Assembly (NCBI GenBank): GCA_017893485.1
Contig: CM030358.1
Location: 151,727,368 to 151,791,367, forward strand
DNA: 64,000 nucleotides
DNA from: Hemerocallis citrina
Lineage: Eukaryota; Streptophyta; Magnoliopsida; Asparagales; Asphodelaceae
Reading direction: 5' to 3'
The notes beneath the pieces were generated by a model. It saw only the letters and a list, made by a program, of their open reading frames with translations. It was not told the DNA's origin and ran no database searches. The position numbers and the translations under genes were made by a program. Every line of letters starts with the position of its first letter. The stretch's first letter is position 1. Below are positions 20,501 to 31,900 of this stretch, one piece after another.

Positions 20501-21601
20501 ATGATTAATGAAGAATTTTATGACTCAGAAATGGCACGAAGAATTGGAAATGGCGAAGGCTTCAGCGGGGAAAATGGATTGGATTTGGAAACGGAGATAG
20601 CTCGGGTGTACCAAACTCTCAATGCTCTCGCCGCTAATATCCCCCAGAACAGAGGACCAGGACCAGCTATCCATATACCTGAGGCCATCAAACTGGTTGA
20701 AGCATTCAAAAGAATGAACCCGCCGGTATTTGAAGGACAGACAAACCCCGATGCTGCAGACGACTGGGTTCGACAGATCGAAACAATTTTCGAAGTGCTT
20801 GAAACCCCAGAAGCTAGCAAAGTGAAATTGGCTACCATTCAGCTTGAAAAGGATGCGAGTGTGTGGTGGCAATCCTTGAAGAGAAACTTGGGAAATGTGC
20901 AACTTACATGGGAAGAATTCCTGGAAGAATTCAGGAGCCACTACTTCCCATTGGATGTTCAAGAAAAGAAAGCCATGGAGTTCTTGAGCTTACAACAAGG
21001 TAATATGACGGTAAGGGAATATGAAACCAAGTTTAATCAACTTTTCCGATATGCACCGGAGATGGTTCAGGAGGAGTCTAAGAAGGCCCGCAAGTTCGAG
21101 CAAGGTCTGAGGCCCAGCCTAAGATCAAGGATGATACCTCTAGGCATTCGGAGGTTTGAAAAGCTAGTCAGAAGGGCCGCTGCAACAGAGACAGACATGA
21201 ACCAATTCCAGGCAGTACAAGCCAGGAAGAACAGTTGGAGCTTGGGCAAAAGGTCCGTAGGACCTAGCAACTACAAAAATCAGCCCCCCGCGCAACGATT
21301 CAAACCCACTGGCACCAATGCCATTGCTGTGGCTGGAAGGGTACCCACTTGCTACAGATGTGGGGAATCGGGACATATATCTACTGGGTGCACCAAGCCT
21401 CAGCGAAGCAAGACTTGCTATAGGTGCAGAAAGGAAGGTCATTACCAGTCAGATTGCCCCCAGTTTCAGCGGGGAGGACCAAGTCAAAGGTCGTTCAAGC
21501 CAGAGCAAAAACAGTTCAAGCAGGGGCGGGTGTTTGCTTTGACAGAAGCTGATGCGGAGGAGGTGGATCATGTGATCACGGGTATGGGAGACGAAGCTTA
21601 A
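20501..21601 (+). CDS. Gag polyprotein of Tekay-1
   Basis: From the first ATG (20501) to TAA 21599-21601, 366 codons. The retrotransposon gag capsid domain spans about residues 65-200 (FEGQTNPDAADDWVRQIETI; VWWQSLKRN; FLEEFRSHYFP; FNQLFRYAPE). Two intact CCHC zinc knuckles follow: CYRCGESGHISTGC and CYRCRKEGHYQSDC (encoded at about 21351-21392 and 21414-21455). The C-terminus VITGMGDEA runs into an intron-like segment; if that is removed, translation would continue into protease. Unspliced message would give Gag alone. Gag forms the particle and binds genomic RNA. Confidence 0.9.
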   Translation: MINEEFYDSEMARRIGNGEGFSGENGLDLETEIARVYQTLNALAANIPQNRGPGPAIHIPEAIKLVEAFKRMNPPVFEGQTNPDAADDWVRQIETIFEVLETPEASKVKLATIQLEKDASVWWQSLKRNLGNVQLTWEEFLEEFRSHYFPLDVQEKKAMEFLSLQQGNMTVREYETKFNQLFRYAPEMVQEESKKARKFEQGLRPSLRSRMIPLGIRRFEKLVRRAAATETDMNQFQAVQARKNSWSLGKRSVGPSNYKNQPPAQRFKPTGTNAIAVAGRVPTCYRCGESGHISTGCTKPQRSKTCYRCRKEGHYQSDCPQFQRGGPSQRSFKPEQKQFKQGRVFALTEADAEEVDHVITGMGDEA

Positions 21602-21665
21602 TTGATTTGTATTTTCCATTTATGTAATAAGAATGTTATGTAATGAGAATACTCATATGTAACAG
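21582..21665 (+). other. Candidate 84-bp intron between gag and protease
   Basis: The donor CACGG|GTATGG is at 21582 and the acceptor TATGTAACAG|GG ends 21665. The segment is AT-rich with a branch-like ACTCAT 15 bp before the acceptor. It carries three in-frame stops (21599, 21641, 21644), and its length is a multiple of three. The flanking phases match (phase 1) so that VITG would run straight into the NILING...FDTGS protease start, the usual unbroken arrangement in related Tekay polyproteins. Confidence 0.6.
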
Positions 21666-24600
21666 GGAACATTTTAATAAATGGAATAAAAGCTTCGGTT
21701 TTATTTGATACGGGATCTACACACACTTTTGTGTCACCCTCTTTTGCTAAAAGATTGGGAATCGAGCCGAAAATATTTCCTGGCAAGGTTTTATCAGTGG
21801 CTACTCCGTCAGGAGAGAAATTGACAACCGATCGATACTATGAGGGGTGTGATCTCGAGATTGGGGGCAGACTCTTTGGCATCGATCTCATTGAATTGGC
21901 AGTTCTCGGAGTTGACATCATCATTGGCATTGACTGGATGTCAGTCTACAGTGCGACTATCGAGTGCAAAGACAAAGAAGTCATAATCAAGGCACCAGGA
22001 GGACCAGTTGTTACTTTCCAAGGCAAGGGGAAGGGTAAGCAGATAGTAGCAGCATTGTCCGAGCAGAAAATTCCAGAAGAAGTAAAGCAGATCCCAGTTG
22101 TCCGAGACTTCCTAGTAGTATTTCTGGACGATCTACCAGGGCTTCCCCCTCGTCGAGATGTAGAGTTCAGTATCACTGTTCAACAGGGAAGTGCTCCTAT
22201 TTCCAAGGCCCCATACAGAATGGCACCAGTCGAACAAGACGAGATCAAGAAGCAGATCGAAGAGTTACTGAGCAAAGGATACATCAGGCCAAGTGCATCA
22301 CCATGGGGAGCCCCAGTTCTTTTAGTAAAGAAAAAGGATGGATCTATGAGGATGTGTATCGACTACAGAGAGTTGAACAAGGTAACTGTACAGAACAAGT
22401 ACCCCATTCCTCGAATCGATGATTTGTTCGACCGCCTGCAGGGAGCAGCCGTCTTTTCCAAGATAGATCTACAGTCTGGGTATCATCAGGTCCGGGTAAA
22501 GGAAGATGATGTGCATAAAACGGCTTTCCGAACCAGGCATGGTCACTACGAGTTTCTAGTTATGCCTTTCGGAGTCACAAACGCACCAGCTATTTTCATG
22601 GACATGATGAACAGAGTTCTACGACCTTTCATCGATTCCTTTGTCGTTGTATTTATTGACGACATTTTGGTCTACTCCAAGTCCGAGGAAGAACACGCCA
22701 AGCATTTGACAGAGGTTCTAAAGAAGCTACAGGAGCACCAGTTATATGCAAAATTGTCTAAATGTGACTTCTGGAAAACCGAAGTCGCCTTCTTGGGTCA
22801 CATCCTTTCTAAGGAGGGAGTGGCTACTGACCCGCAGAAGGTCGAAGCAGTTAAAGACTGGCCAAGACCAACCACGGTAAAGGAGATTAGAAGCTTTTTG
22901 GGTCTAACCGGATACTACAGAAGGTTTATTCAAGGGTATTCTCAGATAGCGGTGCCACTCACCGGACTCACAAAGAAGAATGTGAATTTCAAATGGTCAG
23001 AGCAATGCGAAGCAAGCTTCCAGGCATTAAAGGAGAAATTGACTACAGCCCCTATCTTAGCGTTGCCCAGAGCAGGGGTCGAGTATGACATCTGCAGCGA
23101 TGCTTCACATCGCGGACTGGGTTGCGTACTAATGCAAGAAGGAAAGGTGATTGCTTATGGGTCTAGGCAACTTAGACCACATGAGAAGAATTACCCAACC
23201 CATGATTTGGAACTAGCAGCGATCATCTATGCTTTGAAGCAATGGAGACATTATGTGTACGGGAAAAAAGTCAATATGTACACCGATCATAAGAGCTTGA
23301 AGTATATTTATCAACAAAGGGACTTGAATTTAAGACAGAGGAGATGGTTGGAGGTGTTGGAGGACATCCGACCTGAAATCAAATATCATCCAGGCAAGGC
23401 TAATGTGGTAGCAGATGCACTTAGGAGAAAGGTCAGTTTGTCTCGGTTGATCACAACCCAGGAAAGGTTAGCGGATGAGCTAGATCGAGCAGGAATCGAA
23501 GTGGTTCTGCAGAGTGTGGAGGCTTCCTTAGCTCAATTGAGGATTCAACCCACTTTGAGAGACAGAATCATGGACAGCCAGAAGGCGGATCCAGAGATCC
23601 AAGGGATGGTAGAACAGGTTGGCTTAGGCAGATTAGCAGAATTTCAAGTGAAGGATGCAGTACTTTGGTTTGGGGAGCGGCTTTGTGTGCCCGATGTAGC
23701 GGAGCTAAAGGAAAGTATTCTTCAGGAAGCACATGCTACCTTGTTATCTGTACATCCAGGGAGTACCAAAATATACAAGGATATAAAGCTACACTTCTGG
23801 TGGCCAGGTATGAAGCGAGATGTGGCAGAGTTTGTGGCCAAGTGTGCGGTTTGTCAGCAGGTCAAGGCAGAAAATCAGAAACCTGGCGATTTGTTGCAGC
23901 CTTTACCCATCCCAGAATGAAAGTGGGACTGTATCAGCATGGATTTCATCACGGGTTTACCCAAGAGTTCCAAAGGCAATGATACCATTTGGGTAATAGT
24001 GGACCGACTCACCAAGTCAGCTCACTTCTTAGCAATGAAACTTACTTGGTCAATGGAAAAGCTGGCAGAGTAATATGTGGATGAAATTGTGAAATTGCAT
24101 GGAGTCCCGATGTCTATAGTATCTGACAGAGATGCGCGTTTCACTTCACATTTTTGGAAGAGCCTACAAGCAGCTATGGAGACAAGGACTGATTTCAGTA
24201 CAGCCTTCCATCCTCAGACAGATGGGCAAACTGAATGGGTCAACAGAGTGCTGGAAGATATGCTCAGGTGTTGTGTGCTGGATTTTGGTGGTAGCTGGGA
24301 GAAACACTTAGCTCTGGTAGAATTTGCATACAACAACAGTTTCCAGGCGAGCATTGGAATGGCGCCCTATGAAGCTCTATATGGAAGGAAATGCAGGACT
24401 CCGGTTTTTTGGTATGAAGTGGGAGAGAGGCAGCTGTTTGGACCAGAGATTGTGCAACAAACCTCAGAAAAGATTGAGCTGATCAGAAAGAGGCTGGTCG
24501 ACGCGCAGAGCAGGCAAAAGAGTTACGCTGACAATAGAAGGAGAGACTTGGAATTTGACGAAGGTGACTATGTCTTTGTGAAAGTGTCTCCGACTAAAAG

Positions 24601-24979
24601 AGTGATTCAGTTCGGGCGAGGAGGAAAATTAGCCCCGAGATACATTGGACCTTACAAAATACTGAAGAGAATTGGGAAGACAGCTTATCAGTTAGAACTA
24701 CCGGAAGAGTTGGCCCAAGTGCACAATGTTTTTCACGTGTCCATGCTAAGGGGTTATGTTTCTGACCCAAGTCATCATCTGCCAGAAGTGCCTGAGGGTT
24801 TGCAACTGGATTTGAGCTATGCTGAGCGTCCCGTTGAGATCGTGGATCGCCGAGAAAAAGTTTTGAGAAACAAGACGATAACCATGGTAAAGGTCATTTG
24901 GAGAAATCAATTTGTCGAGGAAGCAACTTGGGAATCAGAGGAAAAGATGCGGAAGGACCATCCCAAACTCTTCGACTAA
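21666..24979 (+). pseudogene. Pol polyprotein of Tekay-1, two nonsense codons
   Basis: Domains in order: protease with DTGS at 21707-21718; RT with [20 protein letters not shown] and catalytic FIDD at 22652-22663; RNase H ([35 protein letters not shown]); integrase zinc region ([20 protein letters not shown]); DDE core (MDFITGLP near 23938, [12 protein letters not shown] near 24122, DGQTEWVN near 24228); GPY/F-type module ([19 protein letters not shown]); C-terminal chromodomain ([19 protein letters not shown], ending 24976). Nonsense codons TGA at 23918-23920 and TAA at 24071-24073 both fall in integrase; otherwise the frame is open. The chromodomain after GPY/F and the domain order fit the Tekay/Del lineage. 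Normal function: cDNA synthesis and integration. Confidence 0.92.
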
Positions 24980-25056
24980 GCTTTCTTTTGTAGACTCTTC
25001 TTTTCTTCTTAGTAGTTTCTCGCTCCTAAGCGTAGTTCCGGGGACGGAACTATTCT

Positions 25057-25069
25057 AAGGAGGGAGTGT
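25057..25069 (+). other. Polypurine tract of Tekay-1
   Basis: AAGGAGGGAGTGT lies immediately before the LTR start TGTAACACCCC at 25070. It primes plus-strand cDNA synthesis. Confidence 0.85.
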
Positions 25070-25628
25070 TGTAACACCCCGCTTTTATTTTTTATTAAAA
25101 TGCATTTTTCAATTTTTTGCACGTATGGTGCACGTGCAAATTTTTATTCTCATTTTGCTACTCTCATTTTACTATTTTTAGCATGCATTAGTTTTATTTA
25201 GCCCTTCTTTTGATCCATGGACCTATAAACTAAAATGTGGCCCATTAGGAGAGGAGCCCACTAGATAATTAAATAAATTAATTAGTAATGAGCCCATGTA
25301 GCAAGCCCATTATTAAAATCACATTTTTAGTTAAACATGTACTAATACATGACAAGTTACAAATATTAGTACACATTTAGAGTTATAGAAATGTGTTCAT
25401 ATTTGTTTGTGCATGTGTGCATGCACACACAAATGTATTTGGACCATTTTGTGGGCTAGGGGGTGGCCGGTCATGGAGTGAGGAGGAGAAGGGTTTTTGA
25501 GTTAAGTTAGTGGAGAGTGAGGAGATGAAGAGATGGGGGTTTTGGGGGTTAGGAAAGTGGAGAGTTGTAGAATAAATTTGAAGAGTTATTAGGGTGGAAT
25601 TTTTGCACTTTAGACCCTCCCAAAATCC

Positions 25629-25637
25629 TATAAATAG
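25629..25637 (+). promoter_or_regulatory. TATA box of the Tekay-1 LTR
   Basis: TATAAATAG, followed about 45 bp on by an A/G-rich transcribed leader. Equivalent boxes occur in the solo LTRs at 36517 (TATAAATAC) and 47671 (TATAAAAAC), and on the minus strand at 59884-59890. Confidence 0.75.
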
Positions 25638-28518
25638 AGCCCCCATTTCCTACCTTTATCTTGCACCAAAAACATTATCAAAAGAAAGGAAAGAAAGAAA
25701 AGAAAGAGAGTGAGGGTCCTTTTGCTTGGAGGAATTGCTAGAGAGAGGAAGCCATCGCTAGGGAAAGGGAGCTTTGCTAGGAGGAGCCATTGCTAGGAGT
25801 TTGTCTTGGAGCTAGAAGAAGTGTCCCATCCTTCCCTTCAATTGTTCAAGCTTCAATAAGGTGGGTGTTCTCCTACTTTCTAATTTTTTTGAATGTACAT
25901 GCTAATAAAAGTGAATGAGTAGTTTTGATAAAATAGAATAACTATACCATGATTGTGGTGAGATTGATAGTGAATCATGCTATGTTGACAAATAGATTAA
26001 CATTGTGTTAGTGGGTGATTTCATTATTTTCTAGTGTAGGATATGCATACAAAAAAGAGTAGTATAAGAAGATATTGTTTGAGAATTATAAGATAAAATT
26101 TATGCTAGTATATCATGTTTTGAATGAGGATGATTTTGTTGTGATATCATGCTAATTAAAAAGAAGAATTTCTTCATACCATGAATCATGTTAATGTGAT
26201 TGCAATTTTTGTACTTGTTGAGTATGTGGGAATTTTAGTGATGAATATCATATGATAAACATGCTTTATGATTTATTGACTAAGAAAGAAGAAAGTACAA
26301 TTTTGTTATTATTGACACATGTATATTTTTTTTATTGTTACATTTGGAAAATAATAATTTGTTCATGAAAGAGATTTTGTAAAATTCTTATGATTTGAGA
26401 CTTGTTGGCATGCTATAAATTCCCAATTTGTATAAGAGAAATTAAACAATTCTCGTAAATCTAGGTATGTCAAATGTGTGATATGTATGAGAAATTGTTA
26501 AAGAATGCTATATTTCGACATATGATTAGAGATATGATGAAAAAGAAAAGAGAAGGAAATAATTTTTTTATGAAGTATGTTGACGCATGTCAAAAAAAAA
26601 AATACATTTTTTTTGTATGAAAGGAATTCCTTTGAGACATCCATAATCGATTAAAAGATATGTTTGATTCTTAACACAAAATTTTATTTGTAGGATGTTG
26701 GGCATAAACTAGTTTTTAGAAAAGCATGATTTTAATTTTCGAGTTTGAAAAGAAATGTAAATTTTGTAAAGAAAGGAAATAATCATTTTTTTTTAAAATG
26801 AGATATATGCTAAAAAAAAATAAGTTTGGACTTGTTGATTATTATTTAAGATTTCCTTTTAATCCAAAGAGAAGTTTATTCCAATATCCTAAAGGATTGG
26901 ATTATTGGGTAAACAAGTTTTGTTAAAAAGAAACAATTTCAGAAAGTATGAACAAAAGTATACAAATACAACTCTTAGACAGAAATCACATTTGGACTTA
27001 CTGGTTAGCCAGTGAGCACCTCTTATAATAGATCTTGGGTTCAAATCTTGATAGCCATCTTTTATATATATATTTTTTTCTGTTCACTCAATTAAATTAC
27101 CAAATCTGTACTAATGTATGAAAGGAATTTCGGTTGCTATATTTGACAAAAGTCCATATGGACTAAATGGCTAGTGGGCTCGGGTTAGGTGCTGGCTATG
27201 TTTGCCGTAGGTCTGGGTTCAAAACCCATGCCTCACATTTGTTTTTTTTTGGGGTTTTTACTCATGAATGTTTATTTTTAATTGGAATTAAACTTTAGTA
27301 TTAATATAAAATGAAGTGGAAATATTAAGAGATAGTTTCCTCGTATATTTTTGAAGTATAAAAAGAAATAAATTTTGAGAATAGCACTTTGTGGTGAAGA
27401 AAAGAAAAGTAGTATTTTGTGAATTGATCTTCTAGAAGAAATTACTCTTGTATCTTATTTAAGAATTTTTATAATGAATTGAAATATTGTGACAACTTAG
27501 ATTTGTTATAACAATTCATGTGGTGAAATTTGTGTTCTTGAAATGCATGTTTGTTTAAAAAGAACATGAATCAATAAATAGATCATGAATAGTGTCGAGA
27601 CTATGTTTATTTCGTGAATAAGTTGAAAGATGAAAATATCTAGATTTAAGACATGTTTACTAAAGGGTATGTGTACCCATATTTCATGTACATGAAAGTT
27701 TATGATTTAGAGTTAGTAAGACCTCGGTACCGGCATTATTAAAAGAAAAGATTTGAGAAATGATTCGGAGATATGGCTAAGGAGCCATCTCGTATTTGTT
27801 GATTAAGTCTGGTAGGAGGTAACAACTAATTCTACGTGTGGAAATTATTCATGTCTTGAACTTAAGAAAATTTAGGCACATAAGTGAAGATGTAGTAAAC
27901 TTAGGGAAACGTAAGTGGGGTGCTCTATATAGTCGGCGGTGGACTCCAAGACTATAGACCCAGTTGGTGGACTGAGGTTGCCCTGTGGGAGACAGATTAT
28001 TATATTTTAATCCGGGACTATGAGGACGGGTCGGCGGTGGACTCCAAGATCTTGAGTAGTCGGACGGATGAGTTTTTGTGTTTACCGTCTCCAATGTATA
28101 TATATATATATATATACTGGGCTAGAGGGTCACATACGGGACGATTCGCACGATGTGGAATCTGTTATAACAGCCGACGGTGGACTCCAAGGCTGGGATT
28201 CAAATTCGTGGAATAGTATGAACTTTGTTTTGCTACCGGGTAGTTTTCATGGCGAAGGATCGAGCCCTTTATGGTGGAGTACGTAGGCGCTTGCCCTCGG
28301 ACCTATGTAGTATGGGATGCATAGAATCCGAACAAGTGTGCATTAGTGTCATCCTGGTATAGAATTGTGTGCATTAGGCATTAAGGCATGACATACACTT
28401 ATGTTTAGAATAATCACCTTTGGCACTTTAATTGTTCATTCAATCTTTTTGTGATTTGTTAAAGTATGAGATCGTTATACTATTTCCGGCATAGAGAGGA
28501 TAGCCGTGTATAACATTT

Positions 28519-28540
28519 CGTCAGTTGTAAGTAACTGACG
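28519..28540 (+). promoter_or_regulatory. Conserved U5 hairpin
   Basis: CGTCAGTT-gtaagt-AACTGACG, an 8-bp perfect stem, followed by TGCCCACAG. Counterparts: 38947-38966 (CGTCAGT...ACTGACG, then CGCCCACAG) and 50731-50748 (GTCAGT...ACTGAC, then ATGCCCAC). Confidence 0.6.
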
Positions 28541-28827
28541 TGCCCACAGATTGACATGCAGGTAATGGACTATTCATGGAGTTATAAAGTGGATATGCTG
28601 TTGCTGTTTAGAAGTTAAAGATGTTGTAAATGATGTTAAAGTTATACAAGTTGTATTTCATTGTTGTAATCTTTTAGTCTTCCGCTGTGTAAAAACTAAG
28701 TGTAAAGGAACTCTGATGTATTGTGAATAAAAAGTTTTAAATTCCTTGTAAAATTGTACGAAGTGAAGTAAAGATCCTGTGAAATCTCGAATTTATCCTT
28801 ATTTGAAATTCGGGGTGTTACACATTG

Positions 28828-28964
28828 AGCGAAGAGTTCTTTTCTTTATTCGTTCTTCATCATCTTCATTACGCTAAATGAGATAATGACTAACATATTA
28901 TAATTCAACTCTGCACTCACAGTACAATGAACGAGAAAGAACAAAACATAACTAATAGAGTCAT
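28828..28964. other. Short stretch between Tekay-1 and the LINE
   Basis: Probably the displaced continuation of the antisense Copia, because it abuts the CATTG TSD. No domain recognised. It ends with the LINE TSD copy (28950-28964). Confidence 0.4.
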
Positions 28965-31900
28965 TCGCCAAACTAGATCGCTTTCTTGTTTCTCACTCGT
29001 GGTTTGCCAAATTTCACAACTCCTACGCGAAAGCCCTCCCCAATCCGTCGTCTGATCATGTGCCCATCGTTCTTTTCTCTGACTTTCACTTTCCTCACCG
29101 TCATCAATTCCGATTCGAAAAGTACTGGCTTCAAGACCAGTTATTTGTTAAGTTAGTTGAGGATTGTCTTGCCGCCATTAATGGTTCTCGTGGTCTAGGC
29201 AACCTTCTTCTTAAACTCCACGCCATCAAACACGGTTGCAAAATATGGCGTCGCGAAAGGCAATCCAATACCAACTTCCTCAAAGACTTTCTCCTGGGGT
29301 CCATCCAGGCTTTTGATTCTCTGGAGGAACAAGCTCCTCTTTCTATCTACGCACGCAACGAGCGTATGGCCTGTAAGCGGGATTATGCTGACATCCTCCT
29401 TCAAGATCACTCAAAGTGGGCTCAAAGAGCCAGAGTGAATTGGTTGAAAGAGGGCGATGGTAACACTGCCTTTTTCCAGCATTTCGCCTCGCACCGCAGG
29501 CGCTGCAATCATATTCCTATGATTTTGGACCATAACGCAGAATTGCGATCGGATCCTGATATTCACCATGCTTTCCTCTCCTTCTACAAGGATCTTATTG
29601 GCTCTTCCAAACCTCGTTTGATTTCCCTTGACTGGCAGCATCTCTATGGTCCCCCGACCGTTGACTTATCATCTCTTGAGGCTCCTTTCACTCTGGATGA
29701 AATTAAGGCGGCCGTCTTTGCTTTAAAAAGCGATTCCGCGCCAGGGCCGGATGGCTTCCTGACTTTTTTCTTCCAAAAATTCTGGCCTTGGATTAAGGAT
29801 GACCTGTTCGATCTCTTCCAGGATCTGCATCAAGGCTCCCTGTCTTTTGACCGCATCAATTACGCCCACATTGTCCTTATCCCAAAAGTGTCTGGTGCCA
29901 ATGCCGGTCTCGCAATTTAGGCCCATTAGTCTTATTAACTGTTCTTTCAAAATTATTATGAAAGTTCTGGCTTCTAGGCTTAGTGCTATTATCCCACCAT
30001 TGATTGACCCGGCCCAGTCTGGTTTTATTAAGGAGCGTTTTATTCTTGATAGTGTCGCCGCCGCTCAAGAGATAATAACGCTGAGCCATCATCATAAAAT
30101 TGAGGGTATCCTCCTTAAGCTAGATTTTCAAAAAGCTTACGATAATGTTAACTGGGATTTCCTACTTGACATTATGGCCCACCGAGGCTTTGGTCCGAAA
30201 TGGATTGGTTGGATTAAATCCAGCCTGCTTGCCGGCACATCCTCGATCCTTATTAACGGCTCGGAGGGCCATAAATTCAAAGTCAAGCGTGGTCTCCGTC
30301 AAGGAGATCCGCCATCTTCCCTCCTGTTCGCCCTAGTGGCAGACGTTTTTAGCAGGCTGCTTCGCAACGCTCGCGAAGCACATGTCATTGAGGGCATTGG
30401 TCGTTCCCGTAACTTTGATGGTATCCTCAATTTGCAATATGCAGATGATACCATCATTTTCTCCAAACCCGACCATGCTTCCATGTGCAATCTGAAACTC
30501 TTGCTTTATTGCTTTGAACAGGCTTCTGGCCTTTCTATCAACTTCAACAAATCTTCGGTGTTTTGGCTCGGTGGGGATGATAGTCGCCATCAAGAAGTTT
30601 CTCTATTTTTTAACTGCCGTATAGCGTCCCTTCCAATCTCTTACCTTGGCATCCCTCTTAGGTGGGGTAAGCTTCACAGATCGGACTGGGTTCCTATTAT
30701 TGATAAAATAGAATCTAGACTGAATGTTTGGACTGGTAAACTGCTATCCCGAGGAGGAAGATTAGTTCTCCTGAACTCTGTCCTTTTGGCTATTCCTCTA
30801 TATATGATGTCATTCTATCTCTTTCCTTTCTGGGTCCTTAAGAGGATCGATCAAATTCGGAGTAATTTCTTTTGGTCGGGTGCTGCTCAGTATAAGCAAG
30901 GCTCGCACCTGTGTAGTTGGGACATCATTTGTTCTTCGAAAGCTAACGGTGGATTGGGCGTTCTGAATCTGCGTGACCAAAACCTCGCTCTTTTAGGTAA
31001 ATGGCTCTGGAGATTCCACAAATCTCCCCATTTATCCTGGGTGCAGTGCATCAAGGAGTATTATTTTTATTCCTCTCCATGGTGGCATTTCAATGCCCCC
31101 ACCCATCGTTTCGCTTCTCCCTTCTGGAAAGGAGTCTGGAAGGCAGCCCCTGCGTTTCAGTCCAGCATTTCCAAGCTTTGTTCTGACGGATCAAGGACCA
31201 TGTTCTGGACTGATCTTTGGTTAGGCAACACGTCCCTTGCGTCAGCCTACCCCTCTCTTTTCAACCTTGCTGTCTGGCCGTATGCTTCAGTTGAGGAATC
31301 CGTCATCTACGTACTGGCTCATCCCCTTTACCTCACAATTATCTCCTCCTTTGATTGCTGACCTGCAACATCTGATTGCATCCCTCAATCTCTTCGAGTG
31401 GAAACAATCTGAGGACATTGTTTGGCGATGGAATGCCTCTGGTTCTTTCTCGGTTAAATCTTTCTACAAGTTTCTCAATTTCCGCGGTATCGCCTCCTCG
31501 TCGGCCGACTTTAAATGGAAATCCTGTGCCTCTCTCAAGGTTAAAATTAATTCTTGGTTAGCTCTCAACAACAAGCTTCTTACCGTGCAAGTGCTCAACA
31601 AAAGGAACTTAGCGTGGGGTCAGCTTTGTCCCCTGTGTTCTTTTGTATCGGAAGATATTACCCATCTCCTCGTTGCTTGCTCTTTCATCTCTCCACTATG
31701 GAAAATTGTGGCTCTCGCTTGGGGTAACCCAGCCTTACCTATTAATCTTTTATCGTGCTGGCATTCCCCCTCTGTTCCCCCGAGATTTAGCAAGGGTTGG
31801 AATTTTTCCGTCCATATCATTCTGTGGATAATATGGAGGGAAAGGAACCGCAGGTTGTTCTCGCACAAAGCATCCTCTATCTATTCACTTATAGAAGAAT

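Larger units (their letters stand above)
18489..28822 (+). mobile_element. Tekay-1: chromodomain Gypsy retrotransposon (Tekay/Del type)
   Basis: The outer edges are TGTAACGCCCC at 18489 and GGGGTGTTACA ending 28822. An identical 5-bp TSD CATTG lies at 18484-18488 and 28823-28827, splitting a Copia element. Order on +: an atypical left terminal block (18489-19542), a degenerate PBS (TATCAGAGC, 19543-19551), leader, an acidic ORF, gag, an intron-like gap, pol with PR, RT, RNase H, IN and chromodomain, PPT (25057-25069) and a 3753-bp right LTR. Pol is nearly open, with two nonsense codons, so insertion is fairly recent. The left and right termini are not the same repeat, which is abnormal. Confidence 0.9.
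25070..28822 (+). repeat. 3' LTR of Tekay-1 (3753 bp)
   Basis: TGTAACACCCC...GGGGTGTTACA, followed by TSD CATTG. A TATA box TATAAATAG at 25629 leaves a U3 of only about 560 bp; the remaining about 3.2 kb is transcribed R-U5. Other landmarks are a GTGGGTG donor-like motif at 25861-25867; two tRNA-like modules with GGTTCAAA boxes (about 26995-27060 and 27170-27230); triplicate CGG(C/T)GGTGGACTCCAAG words at about 27931, 28031 and 28175; and a conserved hairpin at 28519-28540. No ORF. Confidence 0.85.

Noticed and set aside
20518..20962. Antisense ORFs of 106 and 145 codons over gag
   Set aside because: Shadows of the gag reading frame with no recognisable domain.
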